Positions 45,201 through 60,200 of a stretch of 64,000 bases of DNA are shown piece by piece. The DNA is from Lottia gigantea. Its lineage: Eukaryota; Mollusca; Gastropoda; Lottiidae. Position 1 is the first letter of the stretch. Each line of letters begins with the position of its first letter. Under the pieces are notes generated by a model. The model was not told where the DNA came from. It worked only from the letters and a program-made list of their open reading frames with translations, and did no database searches. The DNA lies in assembly GCF_000327385.1 (NCBI RefSeq), contig NW_008707279.1, positions 583,806-647,805 of the forward strand, read 5' to 3'. A program made the position numbers and the translations under genes.

Positions 45201-48200
45201 TGTCAGTTATGCTGAAATTGCATGGAATTTGGTATGACACTTTATTTCTAGTAATGATTCAATATAAACTAAACATTAACATTCCTTATTTATTCATTTA
45301 TCTTTTATCTTGGCATTGGTTTATGAATGTACATATACTGTTTTAAAGGAACACTACCTCACAAACTAAGTTTCAAACAAATGTATATATTCTTCAGATG
45401 GACTTACTAGGTACCATGACTAAAGAATAAAATCTCTATTTATCCATTAAAGTAAATAATCATTGAAACATGCTGCTAAGCATGATTAAAAATTACTTAG
45501 TTTAATGAATTATTATTTAGTTATATAGATATATTGGATTATAGAGTGATTCTGATGTATTGTTATGACACCAGATAAGTCCACTGATGAACAAAGACTC
45601 ATTTTAACCAAATTTCAATAATATCATCATCCTAAGAGGTGGTTTACCTTTAAAAACCTTATCTAGCTTCATTAGGTGCAACATATACTGTGTTCACACT
45701 GAAAGAAATATTATACCAATCCCTGGAATTTTCTTTTGTTATAGTGCATTCAATTTAAACTTCTCACAAAGTGTGAAGGTTGTTCATTCCAAGGTGGATG
45801 CACCCTTGAATAAACATATGATCAAGAATACTAAACGAAAACAATGATAGAATTCAGCTTACTACTGTTTTTTTTTTTATGGTGGTGTTCTTTTGAAGAA
45901 TGCTGCAGAATGGGCATTGACATATCCAACAGATATATTTGTAGCAAGAGAAGACACTCTGGCCCCTACCATACCAATTCTCGATTATCTGCAGTCATTA
46001 CAAGCAGTAACATGAAAAATATACATGGGAATCAATAGCAGGTTTTCCCCATGTGTGTTAATAGCTACTGCGCATGATTTAAATGTGTTGTATTTATAGA
46101 GTGATAAGCCGGTCATACCCGCTGTCAGGAAAGGCGATGGATAACCCTCATCAGTTAAAGCGGGTTGAAATCGGTTTGAAAAGCGGTTTCGTTAAAGCGG
46201 TTTAAAGTGTTTTCAGTGTGACATGTTAACACCCTAAGGCTTTTCAGCGCATTCAACCTGCTTTAAAACGCTAGTGTGAACACAACTAGTGACAACTAGT
46301 GTATACATAGCTAAAACTGTGTATTTGGTGTAGTTTTTAACAAAATTTCAGATATCCAAGCATTCTGTAAAAGTTGAAAGTGTGATTTATGCACCCGAAG
46401 CCTCTCATCAACTGAGTATGTCATCTAGACATACTGTTTGAAAAGTTCACATACTTTTATTGTTTACACATAGCTAATATTGTTTATTTGATGTATTCAT
46501 TACAAAATTCAGATATCCAAGTTTTATAATAGGACATTAAGATATCCAAAATCTATAGTAAGACATTAAAAGTGTTTATGTATATTTGTATGGTGTTGAT
46601 ATTGCAAATTGAACACCTGCAGATGTATGCTATGATAATTGCAACTATTCACTAAAGGAACAATTGTAATATACATCATGTACCAACATAACCTCTCTTT
46701 ATTATGCCATAATGCATGTTATCTACCGTGCTTAATAGGTACAAGGAAAAAGATAAGCTATCTCAACTTCATTGAATGTAGAAAGCTTTTGTGCCAAGTT
46801 TACCGCAGAGATATACTCTATTTATGTAATGAATTGAAAAATCAAATATGATTGCACCAATTACATTTCACCATGAATTATATATAATTATGAAGAGTAT
46901 GGTATATAAGAAAGATTTTAGCACATAATTTTTATAGAAGTTTGAAAAATATGTTCGATAAGGCTTTATTAATTATTCAAATTGATCTTAAAGAAGCTAT
47001 TTTTGTTAAAGAATCCCAAACCAATTCATTGCCAAAACTGTTTCATTTGTTAAGGACAAAAAGCCGTTATTGGAGTCTTATGAAGTTAAGGAAATGTGTT
47101 TGATAGGACAGCTAGTGCCCAGAGTCATAGTACTAGCCCCGTTTCCAGGAATGAATTTTGTATTCAGAAAATTCAAAGAATTAAAGATAACTCATTTCTG
47201 TCAATTTTGAGGTGCCAAAAAGGTGTCAAAATCTATATCTTTTTAATTTTGTACAAAGACACAGTAAATGAAGGAAGATTTTGCTGGGGCTTAATTCTCA
47301 CTTGCTGGGGTCCCCCATGGACCCCACCCTTAGGACGGGGCTGCATATTTGTGACATGATTTAACCCTGCAGGTTTAAAGGACTTGCATGGAAAAAGTGT
47401 TTAGTTGATTGGATAGGGCAATAAACCTAGACCCTGTGTGGTTACTAAGGAAGAGGTTGTACAAGTCTCATTTATTTAGCTGTAGCCATTAGTATTAAAT
47501 CCATTTTTTTTACTTCCGAGTTCACTACCAAAGTAACAAAATTATAAAATTAGCTTTATTTATTAGAATCTTTTTTTTTTTATTGCAGATATTGTCAGCT
47601 CTACATTCCTACTCTTTGCTAATAGAAAAGATGTCCGACTCATCAATGCATTAGATCCAAAAGGCAACTCAACTATAGTGGTCACCAATCAAGAAGATGC
47701 ATCAGCTGTTGATTTCCTCTATAGCGCCAATTCCATATTTTGGACGGACGTCTCAGAAGAGGTCATCAAACGGACCTATCTTAATGATACACAGAACAGT
47801 ATTGGAGTAATCACCACTGGTTTGGTATCTCCAGATGGTTTAGCTTGTGATTGGTTAGGGTTAAAGCTGTATTGGACTGATTCAGAGACCAATAGAATAG
47901 AAGTCAGTAATCTAGATGGATCTTATCGTACTGTTCTCTTCTGGCAAGGCCTAGATCAACCAAGAGCCATAGCTTTAGATCCTATCAATGGGTAAGATAT
48001 TTTAGATTTTATTTATGCAACTGAAGATTTGTGTGACATTAGACCATTTTTATATGCCCACACGTAAGTATGAGCATATATTGTGGTTGCCCCCGCCGGT
48101 CGGTCCGTCGGTCCGTCCGTTCACATTTACCTCGTGCTCACTCTACAGGCTACATTTCTCTATAGATTCTTTTGATCTTTTGAATGTGTGTCAATATCAT

Positions 48201-51200
48201 TATGAAGATGCGCACTATTGAATTTGGCGAGGATCCGATGATTTTCTTGAGAGATATTGCATTAAGTGATAATTAATTTAAGTAATAATTGTTTGATGGG
48301 ACTAGGGCTGGGTATCGATTAGCAATGGCATCCTACAAATCAGTAATAGAATATAAGTATATTCTTGCTTTGATCAGTTATTATAGTTTATTGTGGGTAT
48401 GTTATGTGCATAAGTGAATGTGCTATATGGAAGAGATTACTACTTGTTAACGGGTACAGTGGAGAAAATGTAACTTAAGCATATAAACGATAATTGAAAT
48501 TATAAATTCATAGCAACGATAATCGATTATTTCAATCATTATACCCAGCCCTTGAGATCAGTTCGTCTTAAAGGGATACTACGTCTTAGAATACACTGGT
48601 TTTATCGCTAGTATTTATGTTTAATAGTGACCATTGGTTAAATAAGTATCCCACACTTTATCAAGTTTGAAAAAGCGATAATAATACTATAATCAGAATT
48701 TTAAAAAAAAAGTGAGCAAACGATGAATCCATTCAGTTTGAGAAAATAACAATCTGGGTAAACAGGAAACAATCATTTTCCAGTGTATACAAACAAATTT
48801 TGCCAAGAGTAGAGGTCAAGTACGCGGAAACACCACTTGAGAGTTACTTCCCCTTGTTATTACACCGGATTTCCCAGACTCGCAATTTGAAAATAGCTTA
48901 ATGGATGTATTTAGCGTTTTATAATTAATTACTTGATTTTGTGGATATATCGGATTATAGAGGAATTTTGATGTATAGTTAGGACACCAGGTAAATCCAC
49001 TGAAGGATTAAATACCGATATTGGCCAAAATTGAGCAAAATTGAAATTTTATGTTCATCCTAAGACGTAGTATCCCTTTAAGCCAGCTATTTGACGTATC
49101 CGATTTAGAGATAAACATATTTTTTAAAAGGAATTAAAGAAGTATATGGCCGGGACCAATCTTGGACTTTGCGTTATATGTAACTTGGTCTTTACCGCCG
49201 TTGACTTATCAAGTTTTTGCTGTTAATGTTTGTGATACTTGATGATTGTATTGTGATACAAATAGCCTACAATAGTTTTGTGACTTTGAGCATAATACAA
49301 GTTAAGGCATTTTAAATACCGATAGTTTAACCCTTGTTTCACTTAGTCTGAAGATATTCCAAACAATAATTCAACAGTTCTCCTTTAAATGTACATCAAC
49401 CATTTTAAGGTTTTTCTCAGTAACAGCACTGTTCTTCCAAATTTTGTGGAAATACTTAAAATACATAAAAGTACATAGAAAACTATCTTTCCGAGCCTAA
49501 TTGATTTTTTACAATTATATTTTCTAACAGTAGTTTTCTATCATATTGAATCAGTTGAAATCTAATAGAGCCATCATATTTTGAAATTTTCTTTATATTT
49601 TGACCAATTATTCAATTATGACTAACCAATATCATTATCAAGCTTATGCTAACAGCTTGAGGCAAAATTTCAATGATACAATTATGACTGAAACAGTTTT
49701 GAAAGACGGTTTTCAAAATGATACACAATCAAAAAATCAATGATTTTCGTATTTGATTGATATTGATTGAATCATACAACAAAAATGAGAAGAATTTGGA
49801 TGAATGACATATTTTTTTGGGGTAGTGACAGTAGGACACAGTTATCATTAGATCAATATTGTTATTACAGTTTGTTACTTAATAGTGCTGGCAAGATATA
49901 TCTCATCGATGTATATCACGTACAGGTATTATATTGCGAGATTGTGAATCGATACTTAGCGATGTATTTCATTCCATTAAAAACCTGGGGATTTTTATTA
50001 ATATATAAATATATTTTTTTTCCATTGCGGTATCCCATATTGTGATACGCAATGTATCGTGACCCTTATATCACGATACGCATCATATCATTGCAAGATT
50101 GCTGATGCCTAGCACTATTACATAATATTATTGATCTTTGGCTACATATTTTCAATGATTTTTTTTTTGGTGTTTGAAACTGCATAAATTCTAGAATCTA
50201 AAAATGATCTTACCCTTACCTAAAGGCTTGTTAAATAATTTGGAAAATCAATAAATGAAATACAAATTTAAATTAATTTTTTATAGCATATGAGCGAATT
50301 TTCATATGCATTGCTTTTGAATTCTGAATCTTCTATTACCATTACCTAAAGGTTCGTTAAATGGCAATTGCATAAATCAGTGAATGAAAAGGGACACATA
50401 TTTCTTGATCAGACAGTAAATAAATTTATAACACTGTAGAATCAATAATGTTATTAAAACATGTTACATAATGTAATTGATCTTAAGTTATATTTTCAAT
50501 GATTTTTTGATAGATATGAAACTGAATGTAACATGCATTGATATTCAATTCTTACATTTTCAAGTTCTTTAAAGTGATACTACGTCTTAAAATGAACATA
50601 AAATTTAAGATCTCGAAATGGTCAATATGAGTATATATTCATCAGTGAACTTACCTGGTGTCATAAAGTTACAACAGAATCCCTGTTAAATCTACAAAAT
50701 TGGAAAATTTATCAAACTAAGTAATTATTGAAAAACGCTTAATCTTAATATTAAGATATACATATTTATGGATAATTACTAAGTTTTTTGGATTTATCAG
50801 ATTATATAAGGATTCTGTTATGTTATTTATGACACCAGGTATATCTAATAATGAATATATACTTATACTCGTATTGGCCAAGTTTAAAATTCTTAAATTT
50901 TATGTTCATTCTAACATATGGTATTCCTTTAATGATATAACCTTACCTAAAGGTTCACTAAAAGACATAATTTAAATTGTAATAAAAGCTAATTGATGCA
51001 GATTTGACAAACTCAATCACAAAGTATTATCAAGTGTTTGACTAAGTCTAACCACTACAATGAAAAATAATAAGTTATTTGTTGCTCCAGTGGAGTGCAA
51101 ACAGACATTGAAACTTGACAATTTCACACATCGGTTGTTTAGAAGTAGGATGAATATTCATTCTCAAAAATTTATGTGTAGTGGCGGCGCCAGCTTCCTG

Positions 51201-54200
51201 AGACTGAATTCAAATTTTATCTATTCTGTGGTGGTGTCATAGTCACAAGCCTCTTATAGAGCGTCTTAGAGTGTTCTCTCAAGAAAATGTTAAAAAAATG
51301 AAATGATTTTGTTAGGGCTGCAACGATTCCTAAAGTGGCGCTCCGATTCAACAGTTCGATTTATTGAGAAAAAAAAAGTTTATATCAGATCCCATACGTT
51401 TATCTTCCACTTGGCATATTAATATGTTCGTTTATAACGAAAATTAAAAATGCTGAAGACAAATTGATACGTGAAAAGCAATTTTTTAACATTTGTACAT
51501 GACACAATTTCTAACATACGCGAGGATTTCGTGCTATTAGTCATTAAAGGGAGTTAATTATATTTATGAGAATCGTGTAATGCATCGATAAGAAGAAACG
51601 AATCGTGGTTCATCGATTTAAAGGTGAATCATTGCAGTCCTAGATTTTTTGCATTCTGACACATATTTTGGAAAAAAAAAAGTTAGATTTGTTGAAAATT
51701 GAAAATTACAATTAAGGGGGCCAACCATTTTTCTAAACACCTCCCCCACTGGCATCGCCACTGTTTATGTGTATTTTGAATTTAGAAAATGACACGGATT
51801 TGAATTTCAGATACATGTATTGGTCAGACTGGGGTGAAACTCCAAAGATTGAACGAGCAGGCATGGATGGAAACCCTCTTACAAGACAAGTGATTGTGGA
51901 TGATAACATCTATTGGCCAAACGGATTAACACTAGATTACACAGACTCCAAAATTTTTTGGGCAGACGGCAAATTAAGTTATATACATAGTTGTAATTTT
52001 GATGGTTCAGACAGACGTGTTGTTCTGGATGATTCTTTACCTCATCCTTTTGCTTTAACTCTGGATGGCGATTCCTTGTTTTGGACGGACTGGAAGACCC
52101 ATTCTATACATGTCTGTGATAAGCGTACTGGTTTACAGAAGTCAGTTGTTCATGATAATATATTTTCACCAATGGATATTCATGTCTACTCTCCTCAACG
52201 CCAGCCCAGAGGTTTGTACCAACTTATATATTTTGTAAATGACAAGGGCAGGGTTCAATTTAAGCGTATTGCATCACATTTTGCAAGTCAAAATTAATCC
52301 AGTTGCGATCCAGTTTAGATTGGCAAAAAAAAAATCAAAGACATTGGTAGGTTCCAAAGGTCAATACTTGCGATAAGCTTTGCGATAAGCTTTTTTCTGT
52401 TATGTCAAGCGAAAAAAACCTATTTCCATTTGCCAAATGAAACTGTTGCAGTCCAAGCTGTTTATATTTCTGTATTTTTTATCATTTATTTTTAATGCTG
52501 CCAAAATAGATTTGAGTAGAATTGGAGGTATGATAATTCATCTAATTTTTCTGTGTATTGTTGTATCATGTAGAATCCATTATTTTTGTCAGAATCAAAA
52601 TTTATTACATTTTGAAAGCAAACCACTGTCACATGACAATTTGCATCAATTTAATGACTGTGTAGCAGGACTAAGGTTATAGAGGTTACCTGAACAACTT
52701 GTTGATTCTTTTAAAGATGGGTTCCCTTATTTTCATTTATGAAAATGAAAATGTTAATACTTATATGAATAGAAAGTTGAGGTGTTCTAATGACTTGGAA
52801 AAATACCAGTTTGTCTCACATGTTCATAATTAATTCATAATTAGCTAAATTAGAAGAGAAATGCCAGCAGAATTCCATTGAGTGAATGAAAGGTCAAAAA
52901 GTCTTTTTGTTTATCCAGACTGTACATAGATGGACATTTATGATTGGTTATAACTATATGCAATAAAAACATGATGATATGATTGAGAATACATAATATC
53001 ATTAGAAACACCAATTAATCAAATAGTTTGCTGAATTTGACACTAAAATATAAGGAAACTCATTTTTAAGAGACAGTTAAAAACACATCTATTTGAAAGA
53101 TTCTTTATCTAAAACAACTGAGGGTGTGTACGTGTATGGACATTGACTATGTAGAAATATCTGTGTTCGTAAAGCGCCATTGAATGTTCATGTTAGAGCA
53201 GTAATGTGCGAAAAATTATTGAATTAACGATATTTCTATCTTAGGTAAAAATCCTTGTGGTATAAGGAATGGTGGTTGTTCACATCTATGTCTAATGGCA
53301 CCTATTAAACCATATTATACCTGTGCCTGTCCTACTGGTGTATTACTTCAAGGTGACAAGAGAACATGTGCTGATGGTAAGTACCCATCATCTTTTCTTG
53401 GGAAAGGCTCCTTGTAGATATAATCCACAGAAAACTTTATTTGGCAGAAGCAGCCATTATGAACATCACATGATATCAGATTCAAGTTTAAGAAATATCG
53501 TTCGCTTGACAATTTGTGATGCCAGCGGTTTTGTACTGACGTAAAATTTATTTGTCAACAGGAGCGGACACACAAGTGAATTTTTTGAGTGATTTTAGAA
53601 TTTGTCACGAATGTACCGATTTCTATGCATTTTTTTGAGCAAATACTTTATTTTATGAGCTAAAATACTCAAGCAAGAAGCCTTCATACATGTATGTCAG
53701 ATTGGCAAGGACGTATGAAAAGTAGAGTGAACTATTATGTAACAGGAAAAAGGAGTATGTTCAGACTTAGATTAAAGGCGTCTGCACACAATTAATGTTT
53801 TGATTATGAGAAAAATCAAACTTGGTCAACCTTTGCTTTTTCTGTTCTTTCAGGTGCTGAAAACATATTATTCCTGGCTAGAAGAACAGATTTAAGACGT
53901 ATATCACTGGATACACCAGACTACACGGATGTGGTATTGCCGTTAACAGATATTCGCCATGCTATAGCTATAGATTATGATCCTATAGAAGGCTATGTCT
54001 ATTGGACTGATGATGAGGTTCAAGCCATAAGAAGATCTTTATTGAATGGATCTAGTAAGTTTTATATTTGAGTTCTATTACTTTTCATGAATCCTTTTGT
54101 GTCAAACTCTCATTTGGGGTGTCAAAGACCTCTGCTAGGATGCCAGGATGCCATGAGAATGTACACCAGGGTAAGCTGTAGACAGAATTTATGCACATTT

Positions 54201-57200
54201 ATTGATCATCACCATATTCCATGTATTCCATAGGCTTTGAACAATCTTAACATGGCTTCTATTGGGAAAGGGAAGATTCAAAAGGCTCCAGTAGCTAAAC
54301 ATAATATTTCATTGAACTTTTTTGAAGCCTTAAACCAGCTCAAACTAAATATAACACAAGATATATAACAAAAATTTCCCTCATAGCACACTGCATAGTG
54401 TTGTTCATCTTTACTAACCCTACCGAGGACAGAAATGTAAGACGTATAAATGAATTTGATTTTTCAGATCAAGAAGTAATAGTCAGTACGGAAGTTTATC
54501 ATCCTGATGGTATAGCAGTAGATTGGATTGGTAGAAATTTATACTGGACAGATACTGGTACTGATAGAATAGAAGTAGCTAGACTTAATGGTACCTCAAG
54601 AAAAGTTTTGATATCTGATAATTTAGATGAACCTAGAGCTTTAACGTTAGATCCTGTTTCTGGGTAAGTACTTACTATATATGAAAGTGACTGAAAGATC
54701 TGGTTGGTTGGTAACTGACATGTTCACGTATGCTTCTAGAATGTAATTTAAATATTGAATTTATATTGTTCTTCTATGAAAATAAAAATGCTTGTATTGG
54801 CAGAAATTCTGATGAAAATTGAAATCTAGTTCATTTCATGTTTTTTCTGTGGGAAACTTCAGTCACACACCATGATTTAACAAAATTCTACTTTAAGTTT
54901 TGATCCCTCATTGGCAAAAGTTGTCATAATTTATCAAAAATTCTGTTTGAAGTGGGCAATTTCTTTAACAATGAATATCTCCAGATAGATTTTTCTTCAC
55001 ATGCAGACAGTAATTGTGTTTATGAACTGGCCATTTGATTGGTTGAATACTTTATTGACCTAGAACATCAAGATCAGCATTTTAATCAGATTTGGTTTAA
55101 CAAAGATATATATTATGCACATTCCTGGAAAAATGACTTCCCCAGCAGCCTGTCCTAATGTGACATATTCAGAAAATTCTTGTCCTGTAATTTAGAACAA
55201 GTTCTACTTGTCCTACTTCAGTAGGGAAGCAGGCTGAAAATAGGTCAGTTGTCTGAAGATCACGGAGTGTGAAACCTTGAGTGACAACATGAATCTAGTT
55301 CTATTTCTCTATTTCAGCTATATTTATTGGACAGATTGGGGTAAACATGCTAAAATAGAGAGAGCAGCTTTAGATGGTAGTGAACGTAAAACTATAGTGG
55401 ACACAAATCTTGGCTGGCCAAATGGTTTGACTCTAGATTATGAAGAAAGAAAAATATATTGGGGTGATGCTAAAACAGACACCATTGAATCATCAGATTT
55501 AGATGGAAACAACAGAAGCACTGTTGTGAAAGAAAACATTCCCCATATTTTTGGATTTTCGTTGCTAGGTAAGGTGAAGATGGAGACACAGAGCTCAATT
55601 AAAACTAATGTGGTGTAAAAGAAATGGAGTTTTTCATCCTAATTTTTGCTCTCCATTTTGGGCTCGTGAGCCACAGTGGCTCAGTAAGTTAAATTGATTG
55701 CTCACTAATCTGAAGGTCCAGAGTTCAATCCAGGCACGGATCAAGGTAACAAGTTTCAATTGTCAGTGATGCAAGTAGAAGAGGCTGACGTCTTCATTTC
55801 CCCATCAGATGCAGAAAAGTAGGATCTAAAACTCTATTTCATTTCATATTTCATTTCATTCTTGGACTAAGAAAAGCAGCCAAACAGCTCTGATAAAAAA
55901 AAAAACACAGCCAAATCAATACACAAGTAGCTTAATTTGCACAATTCATGTAAAGCTTTGATACTAGATGTTCTTATGACAGTCGAAGCCTTTAATTCCA
56001 ATCCCACTTCTTATTGAAATGTCATTAATGATATGTTAATTTATTCGTAGGTGATTTTGTATATTGGACTGATTGGCAGCGTAGATCTATTGAACGTGTT
56101 AATAAACATACAGGTAAAGATAGAGAAGTTATTATAGATCAACTACCAGATTTAATGGGTTTAAAAGCTGTCAACGTCAAGAAAATCTCAGGTATGTATT
56201 GCAGATTTTTTTCTATTATTTTATATATAGTAATGCTACAAGCTAATGGATGAATGTACCCAAATTTTCGCTATTTGCACCACAACATGTGACCATCCGT
56301 ACTGAACAGGGCTGATGATTTGGTTCTATATGGCGGACATGACCGACGGGGCTGACTGACGGTCAATATCCTCTATCGGACATCAAGTATAGGTTAGCCA
56401 TTACATAACCCTAAAAATATCACTTAGTGTCATTTTTGACAAGCAATATGGTGTCACATATGGGAAAAAAAAGTAGCGTAGAGATACAGAAACAATCATT
56501 TGACAATGCACAACACGAATAAAGCCTTCCCATTGGCTGATAAAGGAAAAGATGGAAAACAAAGACAATATGATGCCGCGAATAACCAGTGCGATTAAAA
56601 ATATTCTGTGTTATTTGTGTTCTGGAATTTATAGAAGCACTGGCCAATCTTGTGATTTACGGTATGTGTTTCTCTGTTATTGATTTGAAAGTTCTAGAAA
56701 CAAGCCTTCAGCGCTAAGGCCATGACATAACTTTAGTTTTAATGAATCTGATTGGTTAATCCCTTTAATCCATTTTAGATTGAGTTAAATTGGCCAATCA
56801 GACTATTAAATTTCTTAAGATTTTTTTTACACATAGTTTTTGGAGAGAATGTCCCTGCTTTGGATTCGAGCAAGCAATTGTAGTGGATAAAAATCTGCTT
56901 GCTTAATATTTTGTTGCCAGTTATCATCCCTAATTGCACACTTCCGTCTATTTTCAGGTACTAATCCTTGTGCAATAAAAAATGGTGGATGTAGTCACTT
57001 ATGTTTACATAGACCTAACTTAAAAACACCAACTTGTGCCTGTCCTATGGGTTTAGAGCTCATCAGTAATGGTAGAACTTGTATTGTACCAGACGCTTTC
57101 CTGCTCTTCACCATTAAAGATGACATCAAGAGAATTTCATTAGAAGTAAACCACAATATTCAACCAATACCTATTCAGGGAGTGCGCGATGCTATGTCTA

Positions 57201-60200
57201 TAGATTTCGACATTAATGATAATAGAATCTACTGGACTGATGTACAATTGAAGGTATGTGGTCGTTTTGACATCAACATTGAGTTTCAGCAATGGAGGAA
57301 GCAGTTTGATTGTGGATTCTCTATCTATGGAAGGGCCTCCGTGGCTCAGGAGCCCTTTTCTATGTCTCTTTTTGATTTGAAATTTATGCCATTTTTGAAT
57401 CGTTCGGTGTATTTGTATCTCTCAGTCAGTTTGGTACAATTGTACAAACAAATGCGTTTATATTATAGATGATGTCGTGTCAAATATACGGGATGATAAT
57501 GGTGTCTGTGATGTGCCAAGTCTGACTTCAAATTTTTCGTAAACAAGGGGTGCGCTTTATAAATGGACTTTTCCCGATTTTAATGGGAAAAGGATGGGGT
57601 GCACATTATACACAGGTGCGCATTATATTCGGAAATATACGGTAATTGGTTACACATCGGCAGTGTCATGGAAAAACATTATTCTAGTTAAATTTCCATC
57701 ATTGCACACTGCATCTCATTGCCTTCTTCATCTTATATTTTCTTATATTTTCAGAGCATCAGTAGAGCCTATATGAATGGAAGTTCAGTTCAACATATTA
57801 TAGATTTTGGGGTAGATTTCCCCGAGGGTATGGCTGTAGATTGGGTAGCACATAATATATATTGGGCTGATATGGGTACACAACGTATAGAGGTGGCCAG
57901 ATTAGATGGGTCATCAAGGAAAGTTATAGTTTGGAAAGATTTGATTGATCCTAGAGCTATAGCACTAGATCCTCCTAATGGGTAAGCTGTTATATTTTCT
58001 ATTTCTCAACACAACAGCTTGTTTCATTGTCTTTCGAAATTTCATAGCGTGAGTTAACCCTTGAACCCTGAGTGTGAATGAATATAATGTCACATACCCT
58101 GAACTTCAAGTAATAAAAGTAAAAGCGTATGACGTTAACATGGTATGACGTCACTTAGTAATGGCTGCTCGGGTATATTGCGTTATTGTGTGGCCCGTGA
58201 ACTGGCCGCTAAGGTTGAAAGGGTTAAAGAATGGAAGGAAGGGACATAACTCTAATTATGGCATGAAATGTTTCAACTATCAGGAAATGCGTTAAACTAC
58301 ACGGTTTTATCGTGAACGAAAAAATGTATATACTGTAACACCTGTTTACTTTCTACTTTCTACCTTAGTAATAACTTGAAGTCCAGGGTTCAATCCAGAC
58401 ATAAGTTAAATTATTCAACGCAGGTCCCCCTATCCATCAGAGGGGTTGACATTGAAAAAGGGTTTAGTTATTCGGATGGGACACTTTAAAGATTCCCCAA
58501 AGGATGGAAATTGAAAAACAGTAGACTTTTGTTGGTGTTCTGGCAAAATTTTCCTCATTGTACACTACATGGTATTTAACCATTCATAAGCCCTAAAAGG
58601 TGCTGAAAAATAAGACTTAAAACTTCATTTCATTTCTATTTCAGCTATATGTATTGGACTGTATGGGGTGATGAAAAACGTCCACCACATTTAGAGAGAG
58701 CTAATTTAGATGGTAGTTTACGTAAGATAATAATAAATGATTTAGGGCGTGTACAAGATCTGTGTATAGATTATATTGATAAAAGAATGTATTGGACCAA
58801 TGTGGACTCTAAATCTATTGAATCTTCTGATATGTTAGGTAAGAATCAGATTTCATGCATGTGTTACATTTAGTGCTGGGTATTTTCAGGCCCGTAATTA
58901 GGGGGCACACAGTGCTCTCTCTCGAAATATATTTGATAAATTAGAACAAATACTATCAGTCTCTGTCAGCTATTTTGCCCCCAATGCAAATGCAGCAGAG
59001 TTGATTAAGTTATTGAATGATACTATCAGATGAAGTTTACCTTCACACATTTTCGAGAAAGGACAGTTTTAAGCACTTTTTAAGCTATTTTCTCACTGTT
59101 GATCTGATAATGTTTATTTACAGGTGGAGATAGAAAAGTCATTGTTAAGAGAAATGTACAGGAACCAATGGGATTGACACAATATGAAGATATTATTTAC
59201 TGGACTGATACTAAATCTAAATCTATTGAATGTGCCAATAAAACAACGGGTAAAAACCATACAGTCATACATCAAGATAAAGTCATGGTGTACGATATTA
59301 CAGTATTCCATACTTCAAGACAATCAGGTAAGTTATTCCAGAGATTTAATGCCACTCTGCACCTGGTTTTGTCAACTCAGTACCACACTCTGAGGGATCA
59401 CATATTTAATATGGTTTATTTGATATATTTAATACACACAAATCAATTATTTTTGTAGAAAAAACTTATAACTTAAGCTGGATTTGGGTCGATCTTGCAG
59501 CAGGGCTCAAGTCGTCGTTGCAGCTGGACTCAGATTGATGTTGCATCTGGACTCAGGTGGATGTTGTATCTGAACTAAGGTTGATGATGCATCTGGACTC
59601 TGGTTGATGTTGCATCTGAACTGAGGTCGATGTTGCATCTGAACTGAGGTCGATGTTACATCTGAACTCAGGTTGATGTTGCATCTGAACTCAGGTTGAT
59701 GTTGCATCTGAACTCAGGTCGATGTTGCATCTGAAGTCAGGTTAATGTTGCATCTGAACTCAGGTGGATGTTGCATCTGAACTCAGGTGGATGTTGCATC
59801 TGAACTCAGGTTGATGTTGCATCTGAAATCAGATCAGTTGATAGAAGTTTTTGATATGAGTTTTCTGAATCTGATTGGCATGTCAAATGGAATTGCAGGC
59901 ATTGCAAAATGATTTGAAGACTAGAATCGAAAAAAAAAACCAGTCAACTTATATATTGATGTGCATGTATCTTAATTGTTTTAGGATGGAACAGTTGTGG
60001 TAGGCTTAATGGAGGTTGTTCACATCTATGTCTGTATCATAACACTAATGATTTTGGTAATATAACCTACCATTGTGCTTGTCCTACACACTATACCTTA
60101 CATGAAGAAAACCAAACTTGTGAAGGTAAGCTTGATCTTTTAGTTTTAAAAAGGGATATCTTTGTTAAACTATTGCTTTACTGCCTGACACAGCTCCATA

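Larger units (their letters stand above)
42285..47588 (+). other. LRP5/6 intron 1: MITEs and SINE fragments, no gene seen
   Basis: Contains a full family A MITE (43534-43859), a SINE piece (about 44190-44380), family B (44813-45147), family C-like (45343-45664), a palindromic patch near 46120-46290 and a SINE fragment (about 47370-47450). Open frames such as 42383-42586 or 47096-47359 show no domains. Confidence 0.6.

Noticed and set aside
59507-59707. Minus-strand repetitive frame (66 aa)
   Set aside because: Product of the 23-bp minisatellite in LRP5/6 intron 12.
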